DNA of 64,000 nucleotides from Flavobacterium sp. (lineage in GTDB: Bacteria; Bacteroidota; Bacteroidia; Flavobacteriales; Flavobacteriaceae): the NCBI GenBank assembly GCA_015234525.1, contig JADGMX010000007.1, forward strand, positions 204,366 through 268,365. Direction: 5' to 3'. The notes under the pieces were generated by a model that saw only the letters and a program-made list of their open reading frames with translations, was not told where the DNA came from and searched no databases. Positions 37,097 through 47,046 of the stretch are shown in pieces. The position numbers and the translations under genes are program-made. The first letter of the stretch is position 1. Each line of letters opens with the position of its first letter.

Positions 37097-39595
37097 ATGA
37101 GACAAAATCTGCTTTTTACGCTTTGGTTCTTTTTCGCAATAACTGTTTCCCTCGCGCAAACTAAAGTCAGCGGGGTGGTTGTAGATGCTAAAAATTTGCC
37201 GATACCGTTTGCCAATGTTCAGTTTAAAGGCTCCAATGAAGGTATTGTAACCAACGAAGACGGGCGTTTTTACATCGAATCGCCAAACAATCATCAATCG
37301 CTCATTGTCACCTATTCGGGTTATTCAGAGCGTGAAATTACGCTTTCAAAGCAAGTGACCTACGAGCTGAAAATCGTGCTCAAAGAAGCCGAAGCGCTTC
37401 AGGAAGTGGTGATCTTTGCCGGTAAAACTTCCAAAAAAAATAACCCTGCAATCGACATTCTCCGCAAAATTTGGGCTCGCAAACGCAGCAACGGCCTGAA
37501 TATGTTTGATCAATATCAGATGGAAAAGTACGAGAAAGTCGAATTTGACATGAACACCATTGATAGCGCGTTCATGAAAAAGAAGATTTTCCGCGGAATG
37601 GAATTTATTTTCGACCAGGTCGATACCTCAAGCGTAACCGGAAAAACGTATTTGCCGATATTCATAAACGAATCGATTTCGGATGTTTACGGCGACAATA
37701 AAATCAAAAAAACCAAGGAAGTCTTAAAAGCAAATAAGAATTCGGGATTTGAATCGAATCAGCAAATTCTCTCCTTTATTAAAGACCTTTACTCCGATTA
37801 CGACATCTACAACAATTATGTGACGTTCTTTGATAAGAGTTTTACAAGTCCGCTTTCACGAACCGGAATCGACGTGTATAACTACGTGTTGCGCGACAGT
37901 TCTTTTATCGATAACAAATGGTGTTACAATATTTTGTTCTATCCGCGCCGGCCGAATGAACTGACTTTCAAAGGCGATTTCTGGGTGAACGATACCACTT
38001 TCGCCATCAAAAATATCAATATGGCGGTTACCCGAAGCGCCAACATCAACTGGGTAAAAGACGTTTATATCGAACAGGAGTTTGAAGTTCTCAACGACTC
38101 GGTTTTCCTATTGGTGCGCGATCACATGATGAGCGATTTTGCATTGAACAAGAAGGATAATTCACGCGGCGTTTATGGCAAACGAACAACCCTCTATCGA
38201 AATCACGCTTTCGACCGCGAAAAACCACGCGACTTCTATAAGGAAGAAGTCAATTTTATCGACAAATCCGTTTTTGTCAAACCCGATGAATATTGGGAGG
38301 CCAATCGTTTCGAGAAACTCAGCAAGGACGAACGCGGCGTTTACACCATGCTCGACACTTTAAAAACCGTCAAAAAGTTTCAGCGGATGACGAATTACGT
38401 CCAGATTCTCGCCAGCGGATATGTTCAATTTGGCAACTTCGATTACGGGCCTATTTTTTCAACCTTCGGTTATAATGATGTGGAAGGCGCGCGAATCCGC
38501 GTTGGTGGCCGAACTTATTTTGGTACCGAAGATATCTGGCGACTCGAAGGCTACACCGCATACGGGTTTAAAGACGACAAATTCAAATACGGCCTTTCCG
38601 GAAAATACATGATCGATCGCAAACGCCGGATCATTTTGTCGGGTGGAAACCGCAGGGATATCGAGCAAATTGGTGCCAGCCTCACCACAACCAGCGATGT
38701 TTTGGGCCGAAGTTTCGCCTCGTCATCCGTGTTTGCAAGCGGAAACAACGCGCAACTCACCAATATCAACCTGAGTACATTTGCAATCGAAATCGAACCG
38801 GTCAAGAATTTTACCATCCAAACCGGAATTTCCTATCGAACGCTCGAATCGGCATCGCCAACTTTTAGCCTCGATTATTATAAAGAAAAACCATCTGAGA
38901 TCAATCCGATTGGCATCATCGAAAGCGAGGTCAAACAAGCCGAAACCAGCATCCAACTCGATTATACGCCGGGACGCCGAACCATCGGTTTTGCAGTTGA
39001 AAGAGATGTTGCCGACACGCCGTTTACCCGAATTTTGGTCAATTACAGCTCAGGTACAAAAGGATTGTTCAATTCTGATTTTACCTATCAAAGACTCCAG
39101 CTTTACTACAAACAACCAATCGTTATCGGTCCGATCGGCCGGTCGAATCTGATCATGGAGCTCGGTAAAACGTTTGGCGAAGTGCCACTTGGCCTGATCA
39201 GCGTTATTCCAGGAAACCAGACGTATTTCACCATCGAAAACACTTTTAGCAACCTCGATTACTACGAGTTCGTGGCCGATGAATACGCGACATTTCAGTG
39301 GAATCACAATTTCCAGGGGAAACTTTTCGCCCGAATTCCGCTACTGCGAAAGCTGAATTGGCGCGAGGTTGTTGGCGTTCGCGGCGTTTACGGAACCGTG
39401 TCAGACAAGAATAAAGCAATCAATGCCTCGGGGTTGGTTTACAAGGCGCCCGAGGATATTTATTATGAATATCACGCCGGAATTGCCAATATTTTCAAGG
39501 TGTTCCGCATCGATTTTAGTTGGCGTGGCAGCTATTTGGATGTGCCGGATCGCAACCGTTTTACGGTAAAAGGATCGTTCGGGTTCTATTTTTAA
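37097..39595 (+). CDS. DUF5686 family protein with N-terminal carboxypeptidase-like regulatory domain
   Basis: An 832-residue envelope protein. The frame is open from a TTG at 37076, but the ATG at 37097 gives a proper signal peptide (MRQNLLFTLWFFFAITVSLA, Q). Residues about 22-100 are a carboxypeptidase-like regulatory (beta-sandwich) domain, with VVDAKNLPIPFANVQFKG and GIVTNEDGRFYIESPN as in SusC/TonB-linked proteins. The rest matches the DUF5686 type: a beta-rich protein whose C-terminal half looks like an outer-membrane barrel ending in FTVKGSFGFYF. Function is not established; outer-membrane location is inferred. The codons have more C-ending bases than neighbours, but not strongly. Confidence 0.8.
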   Translation: MRQNLLFTLWFFFAITVSLAQTKVSGVVVDAKNLPIPFANVQFKGSNEGIVTNEDGRFYIESPNNHQSLIVTYSGYSEREITLSKQVTYELKIVLKEAEALQEVVIFAGKTSKKNNPAIDILRKIWARKRSNGLNMFDQYQMEKYEKVEFDMNTIDSAFMKKKIFRGMEFIFDQVDTSSVTGKTYLPIFINESISDVYGDNKIKKTKEVLKANKNSGFESNQQILSFIKDLYSDYDIYNNYVTFFDKSFTSPLSRTGIDVYNYVLRDSSFIDNKWCYNILFYPRRPNELTFKGDFWVNDTTFAIKNINMAVTRSANINWVKDVYIEQEFEVLNDSVFLLVRDHMMSDFALNKKDNSRGVYGKRTTLYRNHAFDREKPRDFYKEEVNFIDKSVFVKPDEYWEANRFEKLSKDERGVYTMLDTLKTVKKFQRMTNYVQILASGYVQFGNFDYGPIFSTFGYNDVEGARIRVGGRTYFGTEDIWRLEGYTAYGFKDDKFKYGLSGKYMIDRKRRIILSGGNRRDIEQIGASLTTTSDVLGRSFASSSVFASGNNAQLTNINLSTFAIEIEPVKNFTIQTGISYRTLESASPTFSLDYYKEKPSEINPIGIIESEVKQAETSIQLDYTPGRRTIGFAVERDVADTPFTRILVNYSSGTKGLFNSDFTYQRLQLYYKQPIVIGPIGRSNLIMELGKTFGEVPLGLISVIPGNQTYFTIENTFSNLDYYEFVADEYATFQWNHNFQGKLFARIPLLRKLNWREVVGVRGVYGTVSDKNKAINASGLVYKAPEDIYYEYHAGIANIFKVFRIDFSWRGSYLDVPDRNRFTVKGSFGFYF

Positions 39596-39630
39596 TCGGA
39601 ATTTAAGGGTAGTCAAACGGCGTTTTATTT

Positions 39631-39710
39631 GAAGCTATTCCTGCTCTTCGCTACTATCTTTTGCGGCAAAAAAATGCCCGCAAAAGGATAACCGCTTCGA
39701 TCAGGGCTAA
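39631..39710 (-). repeat. Structured intergenic repeat, type 1, copy F (inverted)
   Basis: Read on the minus strand it has TAGCCCTGATCGAAGCGGTT, the pairing ATCCTTTTGCGG with CCGCAAAAGAT, and the right arm AGTAGCGAAGAGCAGGAATA plus GCTTC. It lies directly before the AlkA-type gene and supplies an open N-terminal extension of that frame. Confidence 0.85.
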
Positions 39711-39720
39711 AATGTATAGG

Positions 39721-40323
39721 ATGCAAGAAGCTTTTCAACATCTCATTGATCTTGATTCGAAGTTCGGTGGAATCATCGCTCTTTATGGTACGCCGAATAT
39801 CCCCAAAAGACCCGAAGGATTCGAATCGCTCTGCAAAATAATTTTTGAACAACAGGTTTCGCTCGACTCGGCAAAAGCGACTTTCGATAAGCTGAAGGCA
39901 GTTGTCGGCAATTTCACTCCCGAAAATATTCTGAAATGTTCACCCGATGAACTCCGGGCGTGTGGCGTCAGTCGGCAGAAGTCGGCTTACATTCAAGGAC
40001 TCGCCTCAGCAATTAGGTCCGGCGACATCGACCTTGAGTCTTTTACGTACAAAACCGCCGCGCAAATCCGAACCGAACTCATCAAATTAAAAGGCATCGG
40101 CAACTGGACCATCGATGTATATTTGATGTTCTGCCTTCAATCGCCCGATGTGATTCCGCTTGCCGACATCGGAATAATCGTCACTCTAAAAGAACTTTGG
40201 GGCGTAGAAACCAAAGACGATATGATTTCACTTACAAGTAATTGGCGGCCTTACCGTACGGCAGCGTCGTTCTTTTTGTGGCATTATTACCTCAAAAAAC
40301 GCGGTAGAGTTATACATATGTAA
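39721..40323 (+). CDS. DNA-3-methyladenine glycosylase II-type protein (HhH-GPD family)
   Basis: A 200-residue DNA repair enzyme. The helix-hairpin-helix motif is LKGIGNWTIDVYLM, and the catalytic Asp149 (from the ATG at 39721) is in PLADIGI. The EQQVSLDSA segment is typical of AlkA relatives (usually GQQVS). It removes alkylated purines by cutting the glycosidic bond. It is shorter than E. coli AlkA and lacks the N-terminal domain, like many AlkA-core proteins. The frame is open back to a TTG at 39661, but this extension is repeat DNA, so the start is ATG 39721 or 39712. hppA follows 90 bases later with its own promoter. Confidence 0.88.
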   Translation: MQEAFQHLIDLDSKFGGIIALYGTPNIPKRPEGFESLCKIIFEQQVSLDSAKATFDKLKAVVGNFTPENILKCSPDELRACGVSRQKSAYIQGLASAIRSGDIDLESFTYKTAAQIRTELIKLKGIGNWTIDVYLMFCLQSPDVIPLADIGIIVTLKELWGVETKDDMISLTSNWRPYRTAASFFLWHYYLKKRGRVIHM

Positions 40324-40352
40324 CTAAGGATCGGATAATTCAAAATGTTATG

Positions 40353-40382
40353 TTGTATGTTGTGACTATTTTGTTAATTTTG
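40353..40382 (+). promoter_or_regulatory. Complete Bacteroidota-type promoter of hppA
   Basis: TTG (40353-40355), 19 bases, then TAATTTTG (40375-40382): the full TTG-N19-TAnnTTTG consensus, 31 bases upstream of the hppA ATG. This is the best promoter in the window and fits a strongly expressed gene. Confidence 0.75.
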
Positions 40383-40413
40383 CGCCGACAAATTTCGAAC
40401 TAATAGAAAACTT

Positions 40414-42843
40414 ATGGAATCAATGATGATTTATGTGCCAATAGTAATGGCGGTGATAGGGCTGGTGTTTATGGCGGCCAAAAGGTCGTGGGTTTTAAAG
40501 CAAGATGCGGGCGACGGTAAGATGAAGGAAATCTCAGATTTCATTTATGAAGGAGCTTTGGCATTCCTTAAAGCAGAATACCGCTTACTGACTATTTTCG
40601 TAATTATTGCCAGTATTGCATTGGCAGGTATTTCGGCAATTGTTCCCACTACACATATATTAATTGTAGTTGCTTTTATTTTCGGAGCTATTTTCTCGGC
40701 ATTGGCTGGAAACATGGGGATGAAGATCGCAACTAAAACAAACGTTCGTACAACTCAAGCGGCTCGTACAAGCCTTCCGCAAGCTTTGAAAGTTTCTTTC
40801 GGCGGTGGAACGGTAATGGGTCTTGGTGTTGCCGGACTTGCCGTATTGGGATTGACTGGATTTTTCATCATCTTCTTCCAATATTTCATGAACGGAACAT
40901 GGACAACTACTGAAGACATGACCATTGTTCTTGAAACATTGGCAGGTTTCTCTCTTGGAGCGGAATCAATTGCGCTTTTTGCTCGTGTTGGTGGTGGTAT
41001 TTATACAAAAGCTGCCGACGTTGGTGCTGACCTTGTTGGTAAAGTGGAAGCCGGTATTCCTGAGGATGATCCGCGTAACCCTGCTACAATTGCAGATAAC
41101 GTTGGTGATAACGTAGGTGACGTTGCCGGAATGGGTGCCGATCTATTCGGTTCTTATGTTGCAACAGTTCTTGCTGCAATGGTTCTTGGTAACTATGTGA
41201 TCAAAGATATGGGCGGAAACATCGTTGATGGTTTCAACGGAATCGGTCCGATTCTTCTTCCAATGGCAATCGCAGGTTTTGGTATTTTGTTCTCGATTAT
41301 CGGAACAATGCTTGTAAAAATCAAATCAAATGACGCAAAAGAACAACAAGTACAAGGTGCATTAAACATCGGAAACTGGGTGTCTATTATTCTAACAGCT
41401 ATCTCTTGTTACGTTCTTGTAGATTATATGCTTCCTGAAGTAATGAGCATGGAGTTCTTTGGCGAAGGCGTGAAAGAAATTTCATCAATGAGAGTTTTCT
41501 ATGCAACTATCGTCGGATTGGTAGTTGGTGGTGTTATCTCATCGGTTACTGAATATTATACAGGTCTTGGAACTAAGCCGGTAATGGCGATCGTTCAAAA
41601 ATCAAGTACAGGTGCGGGAACAAACGTGATCGCTGGACTTGCTACTGGTATGATCTCAACTTTCCCAACGGTTCTTTTATTTGCAGCTGCGATTTGGGCT
41701 TCTTACGCATTCGCAGGTTTCTACGGAGTTGCGCTTGCCGCTTCTGCGATGATGGCAACTACCGCTATGCAACTTGCAATCGATGCTTTTGGACCAATTG
41801 CCGATAACGCAGGTGGTATTGCTGAGATGAGTGAACTTCCTAAAGAAGTACGTCAAAGAACAGATATTTTAGATTCGGTTGGTAACACAACGGCAGCAAC
41901 AGGAAAAGGATTTGCAATTGCTTCTGCAGCACTTACATCGTTAGCGTTATTCGCAGCTTATGTCACTTTTACCGGTATCGATGGTATCAACATCTTTAAA
42001 GCGCCGGTATTGGCAATGCTTTTCGTAGGTGGTATGATTCCGGTTGTGTTCTCTGCACTTGCGATGAACTCGGTTGGTAAAGCGGCAATGGATATGGTGT
42101 ATGAAGTACGTCGTCAGTTCCGCGAAATTCCTGGAATCATGGAAGGAACAGGCAAACCTGATTACGCAAAATGTGTTGATATTTCTACAAAAGCTGCTCT
42201 TCGTGAGATGATGCTTCCCGGAATTTTAACCATCGGTTTCCCAATCGCGATCGTTCTTCTTGGAAAATTGGTTTATAGCGATAACGATATGCTAATCGCC
42301 GAAATGTTGGGTGGATATATGGCTGGTGTTACTGTTTCTGGTGTACTTTGGGCTGTTTTCCAAAACAATGCAGGTGGAGCTTGGGATAATGCTAAAAAAT
42401 CTTTCGAAGCTGGTGTAATGATCAACGGCGAGATGACTTACAAAGGTTCAGATGCACACAAAGCTGCGGTTACCGGTGATACTGTTGGAGATCCATTCAA
42501 AGATACTTCTGGTCCATCAATGAACATCCTTATCAAACTTACTTGCCTTATCGGTTTGGTGATCGCACCAATCTTAGGTGGACACGTAACTACTGAAACA
42601 ACCGCAATCGACGCGACTGAAGTTGTAGAAGTTCAAGAAACCACAGGTGCAACTCAAACTGCTACGACTAAAGAAATCGCTACTGAAATGGTAACTGATG
42701 CCGATGGTAACGTAAAAGCTACCGTAACTATCAAAACTGATGGTCGCGTAGATACTAAAGTACTTGAAGGAACTGAAAGTGAAGTTCGCACGCAACTTGA
42801 AGCTATTAAAAACAGCAATAAATCGGCAACTCTAGAAAATTAA
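40414..42843 (+). CDS. hppA: Membrane-bound, cation-translocating pyrophosphatase
   Basis: An 809-residue protein with about 16 transmembrane helices. The pyrophosphate-binding motif [21 protein letters not shown] and the DNVGDNVGD motif are present. The segment [10 protein letters not shown] (490-499), with Ala where K+-independent enzymes have Lys, points to the K+-dependent class, which includes Na+ and Na+/H+ pumps. It couples PPi hydrolysis to ion export at the inner membrane. The family core ends near residue 725; about 85 further soluble, Thr/Glu-rich residues follow. Codon use is biased toward few codons as in highly expressed genes, and it has a consensus promoter and a terminator of its own. 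Confidence 0.95.
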   Translation: MESMMIYVPIVMAVIGLVFMAAKRSWVLKQDAGDGKMKEISDFIYEGALAFLKAEYRLLTIFVIIASIALAGISAIVPTTHILIVVAFIFGAIFSALAGNMGMKIATKTNVRTTQAARTSLPQALKVSFGGGTVMGLGVAGLAVLGLTGFFIIFFQYFMNGTWTTTEDMTIVLETLAGFSLGAESIALFARVGGGIYTKAADVGADLVGKVEAGIPEDDPRNPATIADNVGDNVGDVAGMGADLFGSYVATVLAAMVLGNYVIKDMGGNIVDGFNGIGPILLPMAIAGFGILFSIIGTMLVKIKSNDAKEQQVQGALNIGNWVSIILTAISCYVLVDYMLPEVMSMEFFGEGVKEISSMRVFYATIVGLVVGGVISSVTEYYTGLGTKPVMAIVQKSSTGAGTNVIAGLATGMISTFPTVLLFAAAIWASYAFAGFYGVALAASAMMATTAMQLAIDAFGPIADNAGGIAEMSELPKEVRQRTDILDSVGNTTAATGKGFAIASAALTSLALFAAYVTFTGIDGINIFKAPVLAMLFVGGMIPVVFSALAMNSVGKAAMDMVYEVRRQFREIPGIMEGTGKPDYAKCVDISTKAALREMMLPGILTIGFPIAIVLLGKLVYSDNDMLIAEMLGGYMAGVTVSGVLWAVFQNNAGGAWDNAKKSFEAGVMINGEMTYKGSDAHKAAVTGDTVGDPFKDTSGPSMNILIKLTCLIGLVIAPILGGHVTTETTAIDATEVVEVQETTGATQTATTKEIATEMVTDADGNVKATVTIKTDGRVDTKVLEGTESEVRTQLEAIKNSNKSATLEN

Positions 42844-42863
42844 GTCGCCACTTACTTATAAAA

Positions 42864-42895
42864 AAAGCTTCCAAAACTGGAGGCTTTTTTATTTT
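42864..42895 (+). terminator. Intrinsic terminator of hppA
   Basis: AAGCTTCCA pairs with TGGAGGCTT (one G-T wobble) around a four-base loop, followed by six T residues and a T-rich tail. Confidence 0.8.
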
Positions 42896-42974
42896 ATGAA
42901 TTTTAACGTTAAAACACATTTGTTATTTCTTAAATTGCAAGCTTCATTTATTTATCTACACAACTAAAAACAAC

Positions 42975-45900
42975 ATGTTTAAATTTTTACCTTTCTTATT
43001 GATTGCAGTCTTTAGCGTCAATGTAATTTCGGCACAAAATGACAGCGGATGGACTCCTGTCCCGAATAGCAAGGACATCCGGGTTTCCAAAACCGCACAA
43101 CGGGAAACCTTTCCTGAATCTTTTAAACTTTTCGAAACCAACCTCGATCAGATCAGGACTATTTTAGCCAATGCGCCGGAGCGATTCAGCTCTGCTAGAA
43201 ACGGCGTTATTATTACACTACCAAACGTAAGCGGTTCTACCGAGCGTTTTGAAATGTTTGAAGCGTCGAATTTTGATCCGTCGTTACAGAAACAATTTCC
43301 GCAGATCAGATCTTACGCCGGTAAAGGTATCGACGATAAAAACGCGATCATTCGCCTAAGTTTGGATCAAAACGGAATTCAAACAATGGTTTTTAGATCA
43401 GGTAGCAAAAACGAATTTATGGAACGCTACTCTGAAGATGGAAAAATTTACGCCGTATTTAATTCGGAGCGCGTTAAAGGCGGACTTCCATTTACGTGCA
43501 GCACTGAGGAACTTGAATTGGCGAATGAATTAGCCCCACAAAACAGAAGCATTCAGTCGGATGCAGGCGAACTGCTCACCTTTAGAATTGCGCTTTCATG
43601 CACCGGCGAGTATGCTACTTTCTTCGGTGGTACACAAACCGGAGTGCTCGCAGCCTTCAACGCAACGATGACACGTGTCAATGGTGTGTTTGAAAAAGAT
43701 TTTTCGATTCACATGAATATTATACCGACTACCGTTAATGTGATCTTCCTTAATCCACAAACCGATCCGTATTCAACTAATATGAATCAGTGGAATTCTC
43801 AATTGCAAAATACGTTAACCGCTGTCGTTGGCGAGTCTAATTACGATGTCGGTCATTTATTTGGCGGTAGCGGTGGCGGCGGAAATGCCGGTTGCATTGG
43901 TTGTGTTTGCGTTAACGGACAGAAAGGGAGAGGAATTACCTCGCCAAGCGATGGTGTTCCAATGGGCGATACTTTCGACATCGATTATGTAGCGCACGAA
44001 TTAGGGCATCAGTTTGGAGCGACTCACACGTTTTCAAGTAATACCGAAGGGTCAGGTACAAACGTAGAGCCGGGTTCGGGTTCGACGATCATGGGCTATG
44101 CCGGTATCACGAATCAAAACATCCAATTCTATTCAGATGACTATTTTGTCTATGCGAGCATCAAACAAGTTCAGGACAATATGGTTGGCAAAACCTGTCC
44201 TGTTAGAACACCGATACTTAATTCGGCGCCAACTGTAGACGCCGGAAGTGATTACGTCGTTCCGAAAAGCACGCCGTTTATTCTGACTGGTTCAGGATTG
44301 GATGCAGAGGGTCAGCCGTTAAGCTACACCTGGGAACAAAATGACAGCGCAACAAGTCAGACTGGAAATAACAGTCAGGCATCTCCAACAAAAGTCGGTG
44401 GTCCGAATTGGCGATCATACGCACCGGTACCGGAACCTATACGATACTTCCCGCCACTTGCCCGTGTTTTGAACAATCAATTGGTAACGACATTTGCGGG
44501 TATCAGAAGCGAGGCAATTAGTTCAGTGGCACGCGAACTCAACTTTGTGCTTACCGCACGGGAAAACGTGGTTGGCGTTGGTCAAACAGCTTCAGATGCG
44601 ATGAAAGTCACCGTAAGCGATGTGGCAGGGCCATTTTTAGTAACTTCTCCGAATACCAACGCAACGCTGGTTGCCGGATCGAATCATAATGTTACCTGGG
44701 ATGTTGCAGGAACTACCGCAAACGGAGTAAACGCTGAGTATGTTGATATTTACATGACAAACAATGGTGGATTTTCATTCCCAATCCTACTGGCGAGCAA
44801 AGTGCCAAACGATGGTTCCGAAACTGTAACATTGCCAAGCGCCGTATCGACGGCTAACCGAATTATGGTTAAAGGTCATGACCATGTTTTCTACGATATC
44901 TCAAATACGAATTTTGCGACCTCGGCACCAGGAGCAACATTTGCCGTGTCATTCAGCCGCGTCGCAGGTGAGCAAAACCTTAGTGCTTGCCAGCAAACCG
45001 AAGTTCAGTACAATATTTTATACGAAACAATCGGTGGTTTTAATGCCAATACGACGTTCTCAGTTTCCGGAAATCCTGCAGGATCGACAGCTACGTTTTC
45101 ATCGTCATCGATGTCTTCAACGGGATCGACTACCTTAACAATCGGAAATACCGCCGCGGCAACTCCCGGATTGTATACCATTATGGTCACAGCAACCTCG
45201 AACGGCGTTTCGAAAACAGTTCCGCTTTATCTGGAGCTTTTTAGCAGCCAGTTCGACGAAATGAACCTGATTACGCCTGCGCCAAATGCAACTGCGCAAT
45301 CAACAACGCCATTACTGACGTGGGCTGCAAATCCGAACGCAACATCATACGATGTGCAAGTCGCTACGGATGAAAATTTTGCAAACATTATCAGTTCGGC
45401 GACCGTAAGCGGAAATAGCTACAATGTTCCGGAACTGAATGAAGGCGCAACGTATTACTGGCGAGTATTACCTCGCAATGTTTCTTGTGAAGGCAACTAT
45501 AGCGCTGCGAGTATTTTCCAAACCGGGGTCATTGCTTGCGACGAAACCGAATTGACAGGTGTTGGATTAAATATCTCAACTCAGGCGAATGTAGTTGTTG
45601 AATCATCGATGGAAGTAACCTCTAATGTGACAATAAGCGATTTGTCGATTTTCGTGAATATTTCGCACACCTGGATCAACGATTTGACCATGACGCTTAT
45701 CAGTCCGTCAGGAACTGAAGTGAAACTGGTAAACGAGCCGTGCACGTATGATTCGATCAGAAATATTATCGCAACGTTCTCTGACGCCGGAAATCCGGTA
45801 GTTTGCGGCGTTAATCCGGGGATTTCAGGTACTGTGATACCGGTTGATCTTCTTTCGGCTTTTGATGGTGAAAGCGCGCTTGGAACCTGGACATTACGCG

Positions 45901-46241
45901 TTCGCGATGGTTATCAGGGTGACGGCGGAACGTTGAATTCGTGGCGATTGAACATTTGTTCGGCGCAACCATTGTCGGTTAAGGAAACCAATGCGCTGGG
46001 CTTTATGATTTATCCGAACCCGAATAACGGATCGTTCAACATTCAGTTGACATCGGAAATGCAAGACAGTATTTTAGTATATGTGAATGATATCAGAGGC
46101 CGTCAGATTTATTCGAAAACCTATCAGAACAGCGGAATATTCAACGAGAACATCCAGTTGTCTAATGTGGAAGCCGGAATTTACCTGGTAACGGTTCAAA
46201 GTGGGAACACAAAAGAAGTGAAAAAGATCATAGTGGAATAA
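42975..46241 (+). CDS. Secreted reprolysin-like (M12B) metallopeptidase with P-domain and T9SS sorting domain
   Basis: A 1088-residue secreted protease. In order: signal peptide (1-20), propeptide (to about 190), zinc metallopeptidase domain with HELGHQFGATH (His341, Glu342, His345, His351) and a Met-turn in TIMGYAG, an Ig/PKD-like region (about 415-560), a beta-sandwich region, a fibronectin type III-like domain (about 770-850), a proprotein-convertase P-domain (about 860-985) and a type A T9SS C-terminal sorting domain (MIYPNPNNGSFNIQL to the end). T9SS would export it and release or anchor it at the surface. It probably digests extracellular protein. A strong terminator follows. Confidence 0.93.
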   Translation: MFKFLPFLLIAVFSVNVISAQNDSGWTPVPNSKDIRVSKTAQRETFPESFKLFETNLDQIRTILANAPERFSSARNGVIITLPNVSGSTERFEMFEASNFDPSLQKQFPQIRSYAGKGIDDKNAIIRLSLDQNGIQTMVFRSGSKNEFMERYSEDGKIYAVFNSERVKGGLPFTCSTEELELANELAPQNRSIQSDAGELLTFRIALSCTGEYATFFGGTQTGVLAAFNATMTRVNGVFEKDFSIHMNIIPTTVNVIFLNPQTDPYSTNMNQWNSQLQNTLTAVVGESNYDVGHLFGGSGGGGNAGCIGCVCVNGQKGRGITSPSDGVPMGDTFDIDYVAHELGHQFGATHTFSSNTEGSGTNVEPGSGSTIMGYAGITNQNIQFYSDDYFVYASIKQVQDNMVGKTCPVRTPILNSAPTVDAGSDYVVPKSTPFILTGSGLDAEGQPLSYTWEQNDSATSQTGNNSQASPTKVGGPNWRSYAPVPEPIRYFPPLARVLNNQLVTTFAGIRSEAISSVARELNFVLTARENVVGVGQTASDAMKVTVSDVAGPFLVTSPNTNATLVAGSNHNVTWDVAGTTANGVNAEYVDIYMTNNGGFSFPILLASKVPNDGSETVTLPSAVSTANRIMVKGHDHVFYDISNTNFATSAPGATFAVSFSRVAGEQNLSACQQTEVQYNILYETIGGFNANTTFSVSGNPAGSTATFSSSSMSSTGSTTLTIGNTAAATPGLYTIMVTATSNGVSKTVPLYLELFSSQFDEMNLITPAPNATAQSTTPLLTWAANPNATSYDVQVATDENFANIISSATVSGNSYNVPELNEGATYYWRVLPRNVSCEGNYSAASIFQTGVIACDETELTGVGLNISTQANVVVESSMEVTSNVTISDLSIFVNISHTWINDLTMTLISPSGTEVKLVNEPCTYDSIRNIIATFSDAGNPVVCGVNPGISGTVIPVDLLSAFDGESALGTWTLRVRDGYQGDGGTLNSWRLNICSAQPLSVKETNALGFMIYPNPNNGSFNIQLTSEMQDSILVYVNDIRGRQIYSKTYQNSGIFNENIQLSNVEAGIYLVTVQSGNTKEVKKIIVE

Positions 46242-46264
46242 TCACCCGGAATCTGTACAAATGA

Positions 46265-46300
46265 AAAAGCTGGTTTGAAACTTTCAAGCCAGCTTTTTTT
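46265..46300 (+). terminator. Intrinsic terminator of the T9SS metallopeptidase gene
   Basis: A 15-bp stem (AAAGCTGGTTTGAAA with TTTCAAGCCAGCTTT, one wobble) is followed by seven T residues; it begins 24 bases past the stop. Confidence 0.85.
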
Positions 46301-46316
46301 GTATCTGTTATTTCGC

Positions 46317-46382
46317 GTTAAGGATGGAAGCGGCAGCCCGGAGCGGTAGCGAGGACTATAGCGAACAGCCTGACGGCGGCCA
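46317..46382 (+). repeat. Structured intergenic repeat, type 1, copy D (diverged)
   Basis: Recognisable pieces are AAGGATGGAAGCGGCAGCC and ACTATAGCGAACAGCCTG. The middle is short (CCGGAGCGGTAGCGAGG) and the left TAGCCC part is eroded. It lies between the convergent metallopeptidase and deoxynucleoside kinase genes. Confidence 0.65.
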
Positions 46383-46431
46383 CTTAATTTAAAATTGGAA
46401 GATTAACGCCAATCCGCCGGAACGCCCAAAA

Positions 46432-47046
46432 CTAAAACAACCCGTTTACCTCGGCGTTGACTTTGTTGAAAATGTAACTCATGTCTTCGGGATTGTTGAC
46501 AAAATCGATGTTGTCGACGTCGATAATCAGCAATTTGCCCTTGGTATAGGTGTGAACCCAGGCTTCGTAACGCTCGTTAAGCCGGCTCAAATAATCGATT
46601 GAGATCGAGTTTTCGTATTCGCGGCCGCGTTTGTGAATTTGGCTCACCAAATTTGGAATCGAACTTCGGAGGTAGATAAGTAAGTCGGGTGCGGCAACAA
46701 GGGTTTCCATAAGTTCGAAAAGTGAACTGTAATTCTGGAAATCGCGGTTAGTCATAAGGCCCATTGCGTGCAGATTGGGTGCGAAAATATGCGCATCTTC
46801 ATAAATCGTACGATCCTGAATGATGTTTTTGCCGCTTTCGCGAATTTGCAATATTTGACGGAAACGGCTGTTGAGGAAGTAAATCTGAAGGTTAAACGAC
46901 CAGCGCTCCATTTGATGGTAAAAATCGTCCAGATATGGGTTGTCGACCACGTCTTCGAAATGCGGTTCCCATTTAAAATGTTTTGCCAATAATCTGGTTA
47001 GCGTGGTTTTCCCTGCGCCTATATTTCCTGCTACTGCTATGTGCAT
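46432..47046 (-). CDS. Deoxynucleoside kinase
   Basis: A 204-residue dNK-family kinase. The P-loop is GNIGAGKTT, the catalytic acid region is ERWSFNLQIYFLNSRF, and the DRx motif is QDRTIYEDAHIF. It phosphorylates a deoxynucleoside (deoxyadenosine/deoxyguanosine or related) with ATP for nucleotide salvage in the cytosol; specificity cannot be read here. Its ATG overlaps the stop of the upstream gene by one base, so the pair is coupled, downstream of metK on the same strand. Confidence 0.92.
   Translation of the reverse strand: MHIAVAGNIGAGKTTLTRLLAKHFKWEPHFEDVVDNPYLDDFYHQMERWSFNLQIYFLNSRFRQILQIRESGKNIIQDRTIYEDAHIFAPNLHAMGLMTNRDFQNYSSLFELMETLVAAPDLLIYLRSSIPNLVSQIHKRGREYENSISIDYLSRLNERYEAWVHTYTKGKLLIIDVDNIDFVNNPEDMSYIFNKVNAEVNGLF

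Noticed and set aside
40414..42843. hppA as a horizontally acquired gene because its codon use differs from neighbours
   Set aside because: The bias is toward a few preferred codons, as expected for a strongly expressed gene, and the promoter and terminator are native in style.
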